Under the pieces are notes generated by a model that saw only the letters and a program-made list of their open reading frames with translations, was not told the origin of the DNA and did not search any database. Positions 7,108 to 18,029 of a stretch of DNA of 64,000 nucleotides are shown one piece after another. The translations under genes and the position numbers were made by a program. Position 1 is the stretch's first letter, and every line of letters begins with the position of its first letter. Origin of the DNA: Desulfuromonadales bacterium (GTDB taxonomy: Bacteria > Desulfobacterota > Desulfuromonadia > Desulfuromonadales > Syntrophotaleaceae); the NCBI GenBank assembly GCA_030154185.1, contig JASKKK010000004.1, positions 1 through 64,000 on the forward strand, written 5' to 3'.

Positions 7108-8919
7108 ATGTCTGATTTTCGCAGTAAACCTAAAACTCTTCATGGACTTGATGTGCGGACTGTTGGGCGTTTCATGCTCCTCAGCGCTCTGGTCGGCCTT
7201 GTGGCGGGCGCCGGAGCTCTGGCATTCTATTTCGCTACAGACGTGGCCACTGAATGGATCCTCTCGAAATGGGCAGGCCTCCACACTCCCGGCCACGGAA
7301 ATGCATTGGAGGTCGGCGGGTTTGTCGATACTTTGCGAATGCCGCATCGGTGGTTTCTTTTCTTGATTCCAGCGCTGGGAGGGCTGGTGTCCGGCTGGTT
7401 GGTTTTCGGTTTCGCACCGGAAGCGGAAGGGCACGGAACCGATGCGGCCATAGAGGCTTTTCATCAGAAAAAAGGTGAAATAAGGGCAAGGGTGCCCATC
7501 GTGAAAGCCATCGCTTCTGTTGCAACCATAAGCACCGGAGGTTCTGCGGGCAGGGAGGGGCCCATCGCACAGATCGGCGCCGGGTTCGGATCCTTTCTGG
7601 CCGATCGTCTGAGGCTTTCCGTCTCCGACCGTCGCATTTTACTGCTTGCGGGTATGGCCGGAGGTATCGGCGCCACTTTCAGGGCGCCCCTGGGTGGTGC
7701 ATTGTTTGCTGTGGAAGTGCTTTATCAGGATCCCGAATTCGAACACGAAGGACTCATACCCTGCATTATTTCCTCAATCGTTGCTTACTCGCTGTTCGGT
7801 GCGGTCACCGGTTGGAATCCCTTGCTTACGACTCCGGATTTCCGGTTTGAACATCCTGTTGAATTATTCTTTTATCTGATGCTGGGTATGGCCTGCGCAC
7901 TTCTGGGAACAGTATACGTGCGCACGTTCTATCAGGTGCGGGATCGTTTTGCCGCCTTAAAACTTCCGGCCTTTTTGAAGCCTGCCATCGGGGGGCTCAT
8001 TCTCGGGATCATGGCCATGTTCGTGCCGCAGGTTTTGGGGTCCGGATATGGTTGGGTACAGGCGGCTCTGTATGGGAAAATGGCTCTGTGGCTGATGATC
8101 CTGTTGGCTTTGGGAAAGATAGTAGCTACCAGTCTGACGATTTCATCCGGCGGATCCGGCGGCGTGTTTGCTCCCAGTCTGGTCATAGGCGCCATGCTGG
8201 GAGGCAGTTTCGGGGCCCTGGTGCATTTGTTTTTTCCTGAATTGCTTGCCGAGCCCCGATCCTGTGTGCTTATCGGTATGGCAGGTTTTTTTGCCGGGGT
8301 GGCGAATACGCCTATAGCAACGCTGATCATGGTCAGCGAATTAACGGGAAATTATGCCCTGCTCGCGCCACTGATGCTGGTTTGCGTCGTTGCCATGGTT
8401 TTTTTCCGTCGCAGTTCCATTTATGAGCAACAGGTCATCGGAAGGGTGGATTCACCGGCACATCTGGGAGACCTGGTCGTTAATGTTTTGGCCGGCATTT
8501 CCGTCGGTGATTTGGCTGAATTCGGCAGGCCCCCGACGCTGATTCCCGAAGACATGCCCCTGAATGAGATCATCGAACACATGTCGGGCAGCGAAACCAG
8601 CTATTTCCCGGTCGTCAACAGCGCTGGTGAGATGAGCGGCATCTTCTCCATCAACGATTTGCGCCGCATCCTTCACGAGGAGGTCCCGCCGGCCCTAATT
8701 CTGGCGAGAGACGTCGCCGTGTCTCAGGTCTTAACCACGACCCCCGAGGAATCGGTAACCCTGGTATTGCGTAAGTTCACGCGGCGCGGTATTGAGGAAA
8801 TCCCCGTGGTCGACTCTCAGCAGCCCGGCAAGGTGCTGTATATGTTGTCGCGGCGGGCCGTCTTGACTCGCTACGCCAGTGAGATGGAAAAGAAAAAGGG
8901 TGTTTTTGCCGAAACCTGA
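7108..8919 (+). CDS. ClC-family chloride channel/H+ antiporter with CBS pair
   Basis: About 603 residues. The ClC core has the three anion-path signatures: GSAGREGP near residue 150 (with the gating glutamate kept, which suggests exchange with protons rather than a pure channel), GSGGVFAPSLVIGAMLG near residue 352, and conserved C-terminal helices. A cytoplasmic CBS domain pair occupies about residues 460-595. The open frame extends up to 6952, but the added 52 residues are unlike ClC N-termini; the ATG at 7108 starts MSDFRSK. It ends 14 bases from the convergent acyl-CoA synthetase. Confidence 0.88.
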   Translation: MSDFRSKPKTLHGLDVRTVGRFMLLSALVGLVAGAGALAFYFATDVATEWILSKWAGLHTPGHGNALEVGGFVDTLRMPHRWFLFLIPALGGLVSGWLVFGFAPEAEGHGTDAAIEAFHQKKGEIRARVPIVKAIASVATISTGGSAGREGPIAQIGAGFGSFLADRLRLSVSDRRILLLAGMAGGIGATFRAPLGGALFAVEVLYQDPEFEHEGLIPCIISSIVAYSLFGAVTGWNPLLTTPDFRFEHPVELFFYLMLGMACALLGTVYVRTFYQVRDRFAALKLPAFLKPAIGGLILGIMAMFVPQVLGSGYGWVQAALYGKMALWLMILLALGKIVATSLTISSGGSGGVFAPSLVIGAMLGGSFGALVHLFFPELLAEPRSCVLIGMAGFFAGVANTPIATLIMVSELTGNYALLAPLMLVCVVAMVFFRRSSIYEQQVIGRVDSPAHLGDLVVNVLAGISVGDLAEFGRPPTLIPEDMPLNEIIEHMSGSETSYFPVVNSAGEMSGIFSINDLRRILHEEVPPALILARDVAVSQVLTTTPEESVTLVLRKFTRRGIEEIPVVDSQQPGKVLYMLSRRAVLTRYASEMEKKKGVFAET

Positions 8920-8933
8920 AAGGCCGGTGCGTA

Positions 8934-10805
8934 TCAGCCTCCGGCGGTGATGTCGGCTTCAACCACGTAGCGTTTGATTTTTCGGGTTGTTGTTTTGGGA
9001 AATTCGTCATCACGCAGGGTGAAACGCTTGACCCGTTTGTAATCAGCCAGACGCTTTCCGGCTTCCAGCACTTCGCGTCGGAGCAGGTTTTCCACATCTT
9101 TTTCGCTCAGAGGCTGAAGTTCATTCTCCTTCGCGTAATTATCCAGCGCCTCCTGGTCCGGATAGATGATAGCATGGACTTCCTCGGCCGTTGGTGAAAG
9201 CCGGTGTCCATAGACCATCACTTCCGCAATGAAGGGGCATTTGAGCAGTTCGTTTTCGACTTCTTCGGGGTAGACGTTCTTCCCGTTCGGGGTGACAATC
9301 AGGTTTTTCATGCGTCCACAGATGGATAAATAGCCGTCCTCATCCAGGCGTCCCAGGTCGCCGGTGTGATACCAGCCATCGATAATGGCTTCGGCCGTGG
9401 CTGTGGGGCGTTTGTAGTATCCCTGCATGACATTCGGGCCTTTGACCAGGATTTCTCCGACTCCTTCCTCATTGGCGTTGTCTATGCGCACCTCGACTCC
9501 GGGGATAACCTTTCCCACGGTTCCCGGCCTGCGTTTGTGAGGACTTTCCGCGGCAATAATCGGCGAAGTTTCCGTTATTCCGTAGCCTTGCAGTATGGTG
9601 AGTCCCAGGTTGGCCATGCCTCGAGCGATTTCGGGATCGAGGGCGGCGCCGCCGCTTACGAAAGTAATGTTTTTGCCGAGGGCTTTGCGCACCTTGGAGG
9701 CAACCAGGGGGCGGGTTAGGGGAACGGCGAAAAGCGTTCTGGAAAGGAACTTGTCCTCGATGCTGCGGCTCATGCGCCCCAGAAGTACCCGATACACAGC
9801 GGGCACGCCCATGACATAGGTCGGTTTTTCCTCGACCAGATTCTGTCCGACCTTTTTCAGAGATTCCGCAATGGATACGGTGCCGCACAACGACAGAGGA
9901 GCCAGGACGCCGGCCACCTGTTCGAATACGTGGTTGACGGGCAGGAAGGAAAGGGTATGCATGCTCTCCTCGACCTCCAGGTGGCGGACAGCTGCTTGAA
10001 TGTTGCTGACAATGTTGGCATGGCTGAGCATAGCGCCTTTGGCTCGCCCGGTGGTCCCCGAGGTGTAGAGGATGACGGCCGAGTCTTGAGGAGATCGGTT
10101 CGACGGCGGATCCATGCCTTCTACGGCGAATTGTTCGATGAAGTCCAGCTGCACACGGCGGAAAAAGGAACGTTTTGATTCCTCCGAGTCGTTGAATACG
10201 CTGGGCGCGGCGGAGGGGGGGCGACTGAAAGGGTGCGAGCCTTCAATCTGCTGGAGAAGTATTTTTTCCAGGCGACGCCCAAGGGTTTCGACATGTCTTC
10301 GCGCTTCACCCGGAATGCGGTACTGCTCGACGAGCCTGCGCCATTCATCGACGATTTCTCCCATGGCGTTTTTGACCTGGGGCAGCAGGGAAGGGCCGGT
10401 GTTTTCATCCAACAGGACGACTTTTTCGAGGGCGGGCAAATCTTCGCCAATCTCGAAGAGCAACTCCAGGTAAGCCCGTTCCGTCAATACCAGTCTGGCA
10501 CCGCAATCACCCAGAACATGCCGTAATTCCCCTGCCTTGAGTTCCTTATCGACCGGAACCACTATCCCTCCGCTTCGCATGATGGCGAGATAGGACTCTA
10601 TCCAGGCCGGTGAAGTAGATCCTATCAGGGCTACGCGGTCGCCCTTGCGCACGCCCCAGCGGCACAGACCACAGCTGATGCGCTCGACCTGGCTCCACAT
10701 TTGTCGATAGGTAATGGCCTGCCAGGATCCCGCAACCTTGTGGCGTATCGCGGTCTTGTCCGGCGATTTTTTTACGGATTTCTCGATCAGTTCATCTACG
10801 GTCAT
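8934..10805 (-). CDS. Long-chain fatty-acid-CoA ligase (AMP-forming)
   Basis: About 623 residues of the ANL adenylating superfamily. Signatures in order are YTSGTTGRAKGAML (P-loop, near residue 240), FLPVNHVFEQ, LQGYGITETSP (A5), YHTGDLGRLDEDGYL (A7) and NLIVTPNGKNVYPEEVE (A8 and linker), and a conserved lysine occurs near the end in KTTTRKIKR. It activates fatty acids to acyl-CoA with ATP. The open frame starts at 10991, but GGGAGGA lies ten bases before the ATG at 10805 (MTVDELIEK), which is where family members begin. The gene is divergent from lepA. The exact chain length is not predictable. Confidence 0.88.
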   Translation of the reverse strand: MTVDELIEKSVKKSPDKTAIRHKVAGSWQAITYRQMWSQVERISCGLCRWGVRKGDRVALIGSTSPAWIESYLAIMRSGGIVVPVDKELKAGELRHVLGDCGARLVLTERAYLELLFEIGEDLPALEKVVLLDENTGPSLLPQVKNAMGEIVDEWRRLVEQYRIPGEARRHVETLGRRLEKILLQQIEGSHPFSRPPSAAPSVFNDSEESKRSFFRRVQLDFIEQFAVEGMDPPSNRSPQDSAVILYTSGTTGRAKGAMLSHANIVSNIQAAVRHLEVEESMHTLSFLPVNHVFEQVAGVLAPLSLCGTVSIAESLKKVGQNLVEEKPTYVMGVPAVYRVLLGRMSRSIEDKFLSRTLFAVPLTRPLVASKVRKALGKNITFVSGGAALDPEIARGMANLGLTILQGYGITETSPIIAAESPHKRRPGTVGKVIPGVEVRIDNANEEGVGEILVKGPNVMQGYYKRPTATAEAIIDGWYHTGDLGRLDEDGYLSICGRMKNLIVTPNGKNVYPEEVENELLKCPFIAEVMVYGHRLSPTAEEVHAIIYPDQEALDNYAKENELQPLSEKDVENLLRREVLEAGKRLADYKRVKRFTLRDDEFPKTTTRKIKRYVVEADITAGG

Positions 10806-10991
10806 GAAAGAAATGTCCTCCCGCCTGGCGGATAGTGATGAACGAGGAATCGTATAAAAGGCCTCGTCCTGCGAATCTGCTTTTAAATGGGGAATGTTAG
10901 CCACCTCGCAGCGGAGAATCAATGTTAAAATCCCATGGAGGGAGCCCGTCCGTCGGGCGCTGGCGGCCATGGCGTTTCGTCGCCTTTTCAC

Positions 10992-11020
10992 TTTACAAAA
11001 TCAAGGGGTTCCTGTAAATT
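10992..11020 (+). promoter_or_regulatory. Sigma-70-like promoter for lepA-lepB
   Basis: TTTACA (10992-10997) and TAAATT (11015-11020) are separated by 17 bases, about 46 bases before the lepA start. A second -10-like TATAAA follows near 11041, so the exact start point is uncertain. Confidence 0.4.
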
Positions 11021-11066
11021 AATCCATTCGCAAATCTTATTATAAACCTTACGGAAAAAGAGGCTC

Positions 11067-12866
11067 ATGGACCGCAGCAGGATTCGTAACTTTTCCATTA
11101 TAGCCCATATCGATCATGGCAAGTCGACATTGGCGGATCGTCTTCTCGAGACGACCGGCGCTCTTACCGATCGCGAAAAAACCAATCAGTTTCTCGACAA
11201 GCTCGACCTGGAGAGAGAACGCGGTATCACCATCAAGGCTCAGGCTGTACGCTTGAAATACCGTGCCGATGACGGCAAGGACTATATCCTGAACCTTATC
11301 GATACGCCGGGGCATGTTGACTTCAGCTATGAGGTGAGTCGTTCGTTGGCCGCCTGCGAAGGCGGTCTGCTGGTGGTCGACGCCTCCCAGGGCGTGGAGG
11401 CTCAGACCCTGGCCAACGTTTACCTTGCCATCGACCAGAACCTCGAGGTTTTCCCGGTCCTCAACAAAATAGATCTGCCTGGAGCCGAACCGGCGCGCAT
11501 CAAGGACGAGATTGAAGAAATTATCGGGCTGGATGCTTCCGATGCCGTTGAGGCGAGCGCCAAGGAGGGCATCGGGATACACGAGATACTCGAAGCCATT
11601 GTTGCCAAGGTGCCGCCCCCTTCAGGCGATGCCGAGGCTCCTTTAAAGGCGTTGATTATCGATTCCTGGTACGATTCCTATCAAGGGGTTATCATGCTGG
11701 TCAGGATCGTTGAGGGAACCCTCAAGAAGGGGGAGAAGATCCACCTCATGGCCAGCGGCCGTAGTTATGAAGCGCTCAAGGTCGGAGCTTTCGCACCTCA
11801 TCCCGTCGAGATGTCCGAATTGGCAGCCGGGGAAGTCGGTTTTGTCATTGCCGGCATCAAAGTTCTGCAGGACGCCAAGGTCGGAGACACCATAACCCAT
11901 TTCCATTGCCCTGCGGAAAAGCCTTTGCCCGGTTTTCAGGAAGTCAAGCCGATGGTGTATTCCGGTCTGTACCCCATAGACAGCGGGGATTACGACGCCT
12001 TGCGGGATGCCATGGAGAAGCTGCGGCTGAACGATTCTTCGTTTTCATTCGAGCCCGAAAATTCTCTGGCTCTGGGATTCGGTTTTCGCTGCGGATTTCT
12101 CGGCCTGTTACACATGGAGATCGTTCAGGAACGTCTCGAGCGCGAATTCAACATGGAGTTGATCACCACCGCGCCGACGGTTCGCTACCGCGTTACGACC
12201 ACCAAGGGGGAAGAATTGATCGTCGACAGTGCCAACAAGCTGCCCGACGTGCAATATATCGATCAGATTTTCGAACCCTTCATTATTGCCTCCATACATG
12301 TCCCCAACGATTACGTTGGCGGCGTACTCGCCCTGTGCGAAGAGAAACGCGGTGTCCAGCGTGAAATCAAATATCTGACCTCCAACAGGGTCATGGTTGT
12401 CTATGAGCTGCCCCTGAACGAGATCGTGCTCGATTTTTACGACCGCCTCAAGACGGTGACTCGGGGCTACGCATCCCTCGATTACGATTTTCTCGATTAC
12501 CGGCCCAGCGACCTGGTTCGCCTGAATATCCTGGTCAACGGCGAAACCGTCGATGCTCTCTCTCTCATCGTCCATCGCGATAAATCGCAAATGCGCGGCA
12601 GGGAGCTGGTCGGGAAAATGAAGGAATTCATACCCCGGCAACAGTATGAGGTTGCCGTGCAGGCCGCCATAGGCAACAAGATCGTGGCACGTGCCAATGT
12701 CAAGGCATTGCGTAAGGACGTTACCGCCAAATGTTATGGTGGAGATATCTCCCGAAAACGCAAACTGCTCGAGAAGCAGAAGGAAGGTAAAAAACGCATG
12801 AAGCAGGTCGGCAATGTCGAGCTGCCGCAGGAAGCCTTCCTTGCCATCCTCAAAGTAAAGGAATAA
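11067..12866 (+). CDS. lepA: Elongation factor 4 (LepA), back-translocating GTPase
   Basis: 599 residues, full family length. G-domain motifs are AHIDHGKST (G1), RGITIKAQ (G2), DTPGH (G3) and NKIDLP (G4); the C-terminal domain ends with the basic tail [24 protein letters not shown] that defines LepA. The factor binds ribosomes and affects initiation and elongation under stress. The start is fixed by the invariant [18 protein letters not shown]-type N-terminus. It forms an operon with lepB four bases downstream, a very common pairing. Confidence 0.97.
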   Translation: MDRSRIRNFSIIAHIDHGKSTLADRLLETTGALTDREKTNQFLDKLDLERERGITIKAQAVRLKYRADDGKDYILNLIDTPGHVDFSYEVSRSLAACEGGLLVVDASQGVEAQTLANVYLAIDQNLEVFPVLNKIDLPGAEPARIKDEIEEIIGLDASDAVEASAKEGIGIHEILEAIVAKVPPPSGDAEAPLKALIIDSWYDSYQGVIMLVRIVEGTLKKGEKIHLMASGRSYEALKVGAFAPHPVEMSELAAGEVGFVIAGIKVLQDAKVGDTITHFHCPAEKPLPGFQEVKPMVYSGLYPIDSGDYDALRDAMEKLRLNDSSFSFEPENSLALGFGFRCGFLGLLHMEIVQERLEREFNMELITTAPTVRYRVTTTKGEELIVDSANKLPDVQYIDQIFEPFIIASIHVPNDYVGGVLALCEEKRGVQREIKYLTSNRVMVVYELPLNEIVLDFYDRLKTVTRGYASLDYDFLDYRPSDLVRLNILVNGETVDALSLIVHRDKSQMRGRELVGKMKEFIPRQQYEVAVQAAIGNKIVARANVKALRKDVTAKCYGGDISRKRKLLEKQKEGKKRMKQVGNVELPQEAFLAILKVKE

Positions 12867-12870
12867 ATCC

Positions 12871-13530
12871 ATGTCCCCAAAAGGACCCAGCGACACAGCA
12901 CTCGGCAAAAAATCCGGAAAACCGTGGTACCGGGAATGGGGCGAGGCGATCGGTATCGCCTTGATTCTGGCCTTGATTATCAGAACCTTCCTGTTTCAAG
13001 CCTTTAAAATACCTTCCGGGTCGATGGAGGACACCCTGCTGATCGGGGATCATCTTCTTGTCAACAAGTTCATTTATGGCATTCAACTGCCCTGGTCGGA
13101 TGACAGATATCTCAGCCTGCGCGATCCTCAGCGCGGGGATGTGATAGTGTTTGAATTCCCGCTAGATGAGGATCTTCCCTTTTACAAACGCCGGGATTTC
13201 ATCAAACGTGTCATCGGAGTGCCGGGTGATGTTGTCGAGGTTCGCGACAAAACCGTCTATATCAATGGAGCTCCTCTCGTCCTTCCGCAGGAGGTTCACA
13301 AAGGCCCCGCTTATGCCGAGGATCCGAGACGTGACAACCTTGTCCCGGTAAAAGTTCCGCCGGATCGCTACTTTGTCATGGGAGATAATCGCGACCGCTC
13401 ATTCGACAGCCGGTTCTGGGGATTTGTCGACAAGTCGGAAATCAAGGGTTTGGCCTTTATCAAGTACTGGTCATGGGACCGGGAGGCACATTCCCCGCGC
13501 TGGAATCGCATCGGTCGCAGCATAGAATAA
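12871..13530 (+). CDS. lepB: Signal peptidase I
   Basis: 219 residues. One N-terminal membrane helix (about 26-44) is followed by the catalytic serine box PSGSMEDTL near residue 50, the lysine box KRVIGVPGD near residue 110 and MGDNRDRSFDSRFWG (box E) near 175. These are the Ser/Lys dyad motifs of bacterial leader peptidase, which cuts Sec and Tat signal peptides on the outer face of the inner membrane. Four bases after lepA, so translationally linked. The next promoter (pyr) begins 26 bases after its stop. Confidence 0.95.
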   Translation: MSPKGPSDTALGKKSGKPWYREWGEAIGIALILALIIRTFLFQAFKIPSGSMEDTLLIGDHLLVNKFIYGIQLPWSDDRYLSLRDPQRGDVIVFEFPLDEDLPFYKRRDFIKRVIGVPGDVVEVRDKTVYINGAPLVLPQEVHKGPAYAEDPRRDNLVPVKVPPDRYFVMGDNRDRSFDSRFWGFVDKSEIKGLAFIKYWSWDREAHSPRWNRIGRSIE

Positions 13531-13556
13531 AAACGCAGGGCGCAGGTAATTTTAAT

Positions 13557-13585
13557 TTGACAAGAGTGTGTGCTTTCTGTATCAT
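13557..13585 (+). promoter_or_regulatory. Sigma-70-type promoter of the pyr operon
   Basis: TTGACA (13557-13562) and TATCAT (13580-13585) with a 17-base spacer. Transcription would start near 13592, giving a leader of about 160 bases before pyrR that contains the PyrR motif and the attenuator hairpin. Confidence 0.75.
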
Positions 13586-13626
13586 TTTGCGGATTTAGCA
13601 ACTTCGGTCATGAGACCTTTTAAGTT

Positions 13627-13647
13627 AATCCGGAGAGGTTAGCAAGG
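13627..13647 (+). promoter_or_regulatory. PyrR RNA-binding motif (anti-antiterminator)
   Basis: AATCCGGAGAGGTTAGCAAGG matches the conserved PyrR-binding loop known from Bacillus pyr leaders (core UCCNGNGAGGYU...AAGG). Its GGAGAGG (13632-13638) can also pair with CTTCTCC (13697-13703) in the 5' side of the downstream terminator, so the motif itself would form the left half of an antiterminator. UMP-bound PyrR holding this loop would free the terminator. Motif is seen; the switch is inferred. Confidence 0.8.
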
Positions 13648-13663
13648 GTGATCATACGGTTAA

Positions 13664-14287
<624 letters not shown>

Positions 14288-14374
14288 AATTCGCTCAGAC
14301 TTTCTAAAGTTGTTTAAGTTTGAATATCCATGTTGTTGAAATGAAAGCCAACTTACGACGTCAGGAGATGCGGC

Positions 14375-15316
14375 ATGGCCTTTAATCACAAGCATATTCT
14401 TGGTATCGAGCAGATGTCCGCCGAGGATATAACCCTCATTTTGGATACTGCTGAGAGTTTCAAGGAAATCAGCCTGAGGTCTATCAAAAAGGTACCCACT
14501 TTACGGGGGAAGACCATCATCAACGTCTTTTTTGAAGCCAGCACCCGTACCCGCACATCTTTTGAAATTGCCGGCAAGAGGTTGTCGGCGGATACCGTTA
14601 ATATCAGTGCTTCGACTTCCGCCGTGGTCAAAGGCGAAACTCTTGAAGATACAGCCAAAAATCTCGAGGCCATGAAGCCGGATATCATCGTCATGCGTCA
14701 TTCCTGTTCCGGGGCGCCCCATTATCTTGCGGAGCGTTGCGACTTTTCCGTTGTCAATGCCGGCGATGGCGCTCACGAACATCCCAGCCAGGCCCTGCTC
14801 GATCTTCTGACCATGCGTCAACATAAAGGTCGCATTGAAGGTTTGACGGTTGCCATTATCGGTGACATTACCCACAGCCGGGTGGTCAGGTCCAACGTCT
14901 ATGCCCTTGGCAAACTTGGAGCTCAGGTCCGGCTGTGCGGTCCCGGAACCATGATTCCTCCCGGCATCGAGCGGCTCGGCGCTCAGGTTTTCAACTCCAT
15001 TGACGAGGCTGTCAGCGGGGCGGATGTCGTGATGATGCTGCGTATTCAGCAGGAACGGCAGGGCAAGACCATGCTGCCTTCACTACGGGAGTACTCCATG
15101 TTTTACGGACTCACTCCGGAAAGAATGAAACTGGCGAAAACCGATGCCCTCGTCATGCATCCGGGGCCCATGAACCGCGGTGTCGAAATCTCATCCGCGG
15201 TTGCTGATGGTCCGCAGAATGTCATTCTTGACCAGGTAGAGAATGGTGTAGCCGTTCGCATGGCGCTACTTTACCTGGTTTCCGGTGGAGACAAACTGGA
15301 AGATTCGGCCCAGTAA
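14375..15316 (+). CDS. pyrB: Aspartate carbamoyltransferase catalytic subunit
   Basis: 313 residues. It catalyses carbamoyl phosphate plus aspartate to carbamoyl aspartate, the committed pyrimidine step. Diagnostic motifs are [11 protein letters not shown] (carbamoyl-phosphate loop, near residue 52), [20 protein letters not shown] near 137 and [10 protein letters not shown] near 262. No pyrI regulatory subunit lies nearby, consistent with the PyrR-regulated type. CAGGAG precedes the ATG. The 87 bases after pyrR show no hairpin of note. Confidence 0.96.
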   Translation: MAFNHKHILGIEQMSAEDITLILDTAESFKEISLRSIKKVPTLRGKTIINVFFEASTRTRTSFEIAGKRLSADTVNISASTSAVVKGETLEDTAKNLEAMKPDIIVMRHSCSGAPHYLAERCDFSVVNAGDGAHEHPSQALLDLLTMRQHKGRIEGLTVAIIGDITHSRVVRSNVYALGKLGAQVRLCGPGTMIPPGIERLGAQVFNSIDEAVSGADVVMMLRIQQERQGKTMLPSLREYSMFYGLTPERMKLAKTDALVMHPGPMNRGVEISSAVADGPQNVILDQVENGVAVRMALLYLVSGGDKLEDSAQ

Positions 15317-15342
15317 ACGTGCTTGCTCGATAAGGGGGAACA

Positions 15343-16617
15343 ATGAAAATTCTGATTACGAACGGGCGGGTTCTGGACCCGGCACACGGTATCGATGAAA
15401 AATTCGACGTCCTGATCGAGGACGGTCGCATCTCCGGCATGGCAGCCTCAATCGAGACAGCCGATGCGGAAAGGATAGATGCCGCAGGGTGCCTCGTTGT
15501 TCCCGGGCTCATCGACATTCACGTCCATCTGCGCGACCCGGGATTCGAATACAAGGAAGACATCGAAACGGGAACCCGCGCTGCTGCTGCCGGCGGTTTT
15601 ACCGCTGTTGCCTGTATGCCGAATACCGCACCGGTCAACGATAATAAAACGACGACACAGTACATTCTGCATAAAGCCTCTCAGGTTGGACACGCGAGGG
15701 TATATCCGGTGGGAGCTATAACCAAAGGGCTGAAGGGCGAATCCCTTGCGGAGTTGGGCGATATGAAAAACGCCGGGTGTGTGGCAGCCAGCGATGACGG
15801 ACATCCCGTTTCAAACGGCGAGATTATGCGACGGGCCCTGGAATATGCCAGATCTTTCGATCTGCCCCTCATCAGCCATGCCGAGGATCTCAGCCTGGTC
15901 GGCGACGGTGTCATGAATGACGGTTTTGTCGCTACCGAACTCGGTTTGCGCGGCATTCCGTGGGTTGCCGAAGTGGCGGCGGTGACGCGTGACGTCATGT
16001 TGGCCGAATATACCGGAGCGCGCCTGCATGTGGCCCATGTTTCGACACGCGGCGCCATTGAAATTATCCGTGCGGCCAGAGCAAGAGGTGCGCATGTCAC
16101 CGCTGAAACCGCACCGCATTATTTTACCCTGACGGAGGATGCGGTACGAGGTTATAACACCAATGCCAAGATGAATCCTCCTCTGCGCTCGAGCGATGAT
16201 CTGCAGGCTGTGCGTGAGGGCCTGGCCGATGGAACTCTGAATGTCATTGCTACGGATCATGCACCGCATCACTCCGATGAGAAAAATGTCGAGTTCAATC
16301 TGGCCCTGAACGGGATTATCGGTTTGGAAACGGCTCTGCCTCTGACCCTGCGCCTGGTTGAAGAGGGGGTTCTGTCTTTGACCGATGCCATAGCCTGCCT
16401 GACTACTGGTCCCGCCAAAGCCTTGAACCTGCCGGGAGGAACCCTGGAAGTCGGTCGGTCGGCCGATGTGACAATTATCGATCCGGATGCCAAGTGGACC
16501 ATGGATCCTCAATCCGGAAAGTCCCGCAGCAGCAACACTCCCTTTGGCGGATGGAACCTGAAGGGACGGGCCGTTTGCACGATGGTCGGGGGGCGGATTA
16601 CCCATCGGCTTTCGTGA
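15343..16617 (+). CDS. pyrC: Dihydroorotase (type I)
   Basis: 424 residues of the amidohydrolase superfamily. It cyclises carbamoyl aspartate to dihydroorotate. Metal ligands are visible in [10 protein letters not shown] near residue 60, SHAEDLS near 181, HVAHVST near 233, and ATDHAPHH near 305. Length and motifs fit the longer class I enzyme paired with PyrB rather than the E. coli class II type. AAGGGGG precedes the ATG. Together with pyrB and carAB it covers the first three steps of the pathway. Confidence 0.95.
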   Translation: MKILITNGRVLDPAHGIDEKFDVLIEDGRISGMAASIETADAERIDAAGCLVVPGLIDIHVHLRDPGFEYKEDIETGTRAAAAGGFTAVACMPNTAPVNDNKTTTQYILHKASQVGHARVYPVGAITKGLKGESLAELGDMKNAGCVAASDDGHPVSNGEIMRRALEYARSFDLPLISHAEDLSLVGDGVMNDGFVATELGLRGIPWVAEVAAVTRDVMLAEYTGARLHVAHVSTRGAIEIIRAARARGAHVTAETAPHYFTLTEDAVRGYNTNAKMNPPLRSSDDLQAVREGLADGTLNVIATDHAPHHSDEKNVEFNLALNGIIGLETALPLTLRLVEEGVLSLTDAIACLTTGPAKALNLPGGTLEVGRSADVTIIDPDAKWTMDPQSGKSRSSNTPFGGWNLKGRAVCTMVGGRITHRLS

Positions 16618-16733
16618 TATAATGACCTGAATCGAATGGGCGAGGCCGTGCATACCATTTTTCTTTCGTCGGGTCGGCCGGAAGATAAGGACCGGCAACG
16701 ACGCTATCGCGGATAGAAATCGCTTTTATATTC

Positions 16734-16761
16734 GGCGGCGCTCCCTCAAGGCAGCGCCGCC
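16734..16761 (+). other. GC-rich hairpin between pyrC and carA
   Basis: A perfect 9-bp stem, GGCGGCGCT (16734-16742) with AGCGCCGCC (16753-16761), loop of ten, within the 205-base gap. There is no T-run after it, so it is not a typical intrinsic terminator; it may protect the carAB part of the message or pause transcription. Nothing else is recognisable in the gap. Confidence 0.6.
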
Positions 16762-16822
16762 ACCTGCATAAAGATTCGAAAATATTTGATTGCATCCTAG
16801 AACTGCTAAGGAGTAAGGCCCC

Positions 16823-17950
16823 ATGAAAGCAATTTTAGCCCTGGCCGATGGCAGGGTTTTTATCGGCAAAGCATTCGGCGCCCGAGGGGAAGTAACTGGG
16901 GAGGTGGTTTTCAACACCAGTATGACCGGATATCAGGAAATTCTGACCGATCCTTCTTACTGCGGTGAAATCGTCACCATGACCTATCCCTTGATCGGCA
17001 ATTACGGAGTCAATCCCGAAGACGTTGAATCCGGCCGACCGCATCTGTCGGGGTTCATCGTCAAAGAGGCCTGTCCTTACCCCAGTAACTGGCGGAGCGC
17101 GACCACCCTTGATGAATATCTCAAGGATAACGGTATCGTCGGTATTCAGGGAATCGACACCCGTGCTTTGGTCCGTCACATACGCGACAAAGGCGCCCAG
17201 ACCGGCATTATTTCCTCCGTCGATCTCGATCCCGCGTCTCTGGTCGAAAAAGCACGGCAGGCTCCGCCTTTGGTGGGGCGGGACCTGGTGCAGGAAGTTA
17301 CCTGCAAGGAACCCTATCACTGGACCGAAGGGCCCTGGGTGCTGGGAGAAGGATATCAGCAGGCGGGCGAATCGCGTTATAAGGTCGTTGCCTACGACTT
17401 CGGCATCAAGCGCAATATCCTGCGCAACCTGGTGGCCATTGGCTGCGACGTGACCGTTGTCCCCGCCGCCACCCCGGCTGCCGATGTATTGGCCATGAAT
17501 CCCGATGGCGTCTTTCTCAGTAATGGCCCCGGAGACCCCGAGCCGATCACCTATGCGCAGGAAAGTATCCGTCAACTGCTGGGCAAGGTGCCCATCTTCG
17601 GTATCTGCCTCGGCCATCAGTTGCTGGCCCTGGCCCTGGGCGGCAAGACCTACAAGCTTAAATTCGGGCACCGTGGCGGCAATCAACCGGTTCAGCGTAA
17701 ATGCGGCAACCAGGTTGAAATAACTTCGCAAAACCACGGTTTTGCCGTAAACGGCGATTCGATTCAGGATGCCGCCGTGCTGACCCATATCAATTTGAAC
17801 GACAACACCATCGAAGGGCTTGAGCATTGCAAAGTGCCGGCGTTTTCAGTGCAGTACCATCCTGAAGCCTCTCCGGGACCTCACGATGCGCGCTACCTCT
17901 TCGACCGCTTCGCCGCTTTGATGGATAAACATCGTCAAAGCAAAGCCTGA
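16823..17950 (+). CDS. carA: Carbamoyl-phosphate synthase small (glutaminase) subunit
   Basis: 375 residues. An N-terminal CPSase small-chain domain is followed by a class-I glutamine amidotransferase with LSNGPGDP, the nucleophile motif [15 protein letters not shown] near residue 255 and the [12 protein letters not shown] triad end near 345. It delivers ammonia to CarB for carbamoyl phosphate used by PyrB and in arginine synthesis. TAAGGAG lies before the ATG. Gene order carA-carB, 79 bases apart, with a short GCCC/GGGC hairpin in the gap. Confidence 0.96.
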   Translation: MKAILALADGRVFIGKAFGARGEVTGEVVFNTSMTGYQEILTDPSYCGEIVTMTYPLIGNYGVNPEDVESGRPHLSGFIVKEACPYPSNWRSATTLDEYLKDNGIVGIQGIDTRALVRHIRDKGAQTGIISSVDLDPASLVEKARQAPPLVGRDLVQEVTCKEPYHWTEGPWVLGEGYQQAGESRYKVVAYDFGIKRNILRNLVAIGCDVTVVPAATPAADVLAMNPDGVFLSNGPGDPEPITYAQESIRQLLGKVPIFGICLGHQLLALALGGKTYKLKFGHRGGNQPVQRKCGNQVEITSQNHGFAVNGDSIQDAAVLTHINLNDNTIEGLEHCKVPAFSVQYHPEASPGPHDARYLFDRFAALMDKHRQSKA

Positions 17951-18029
17951 TGGGAGATTCTGCGCAGCATCGAATCATTGTCACTAATATTTCGCCCTGC
18001 GGGGCTTCAGGATCAGTGAAGGATAAAAC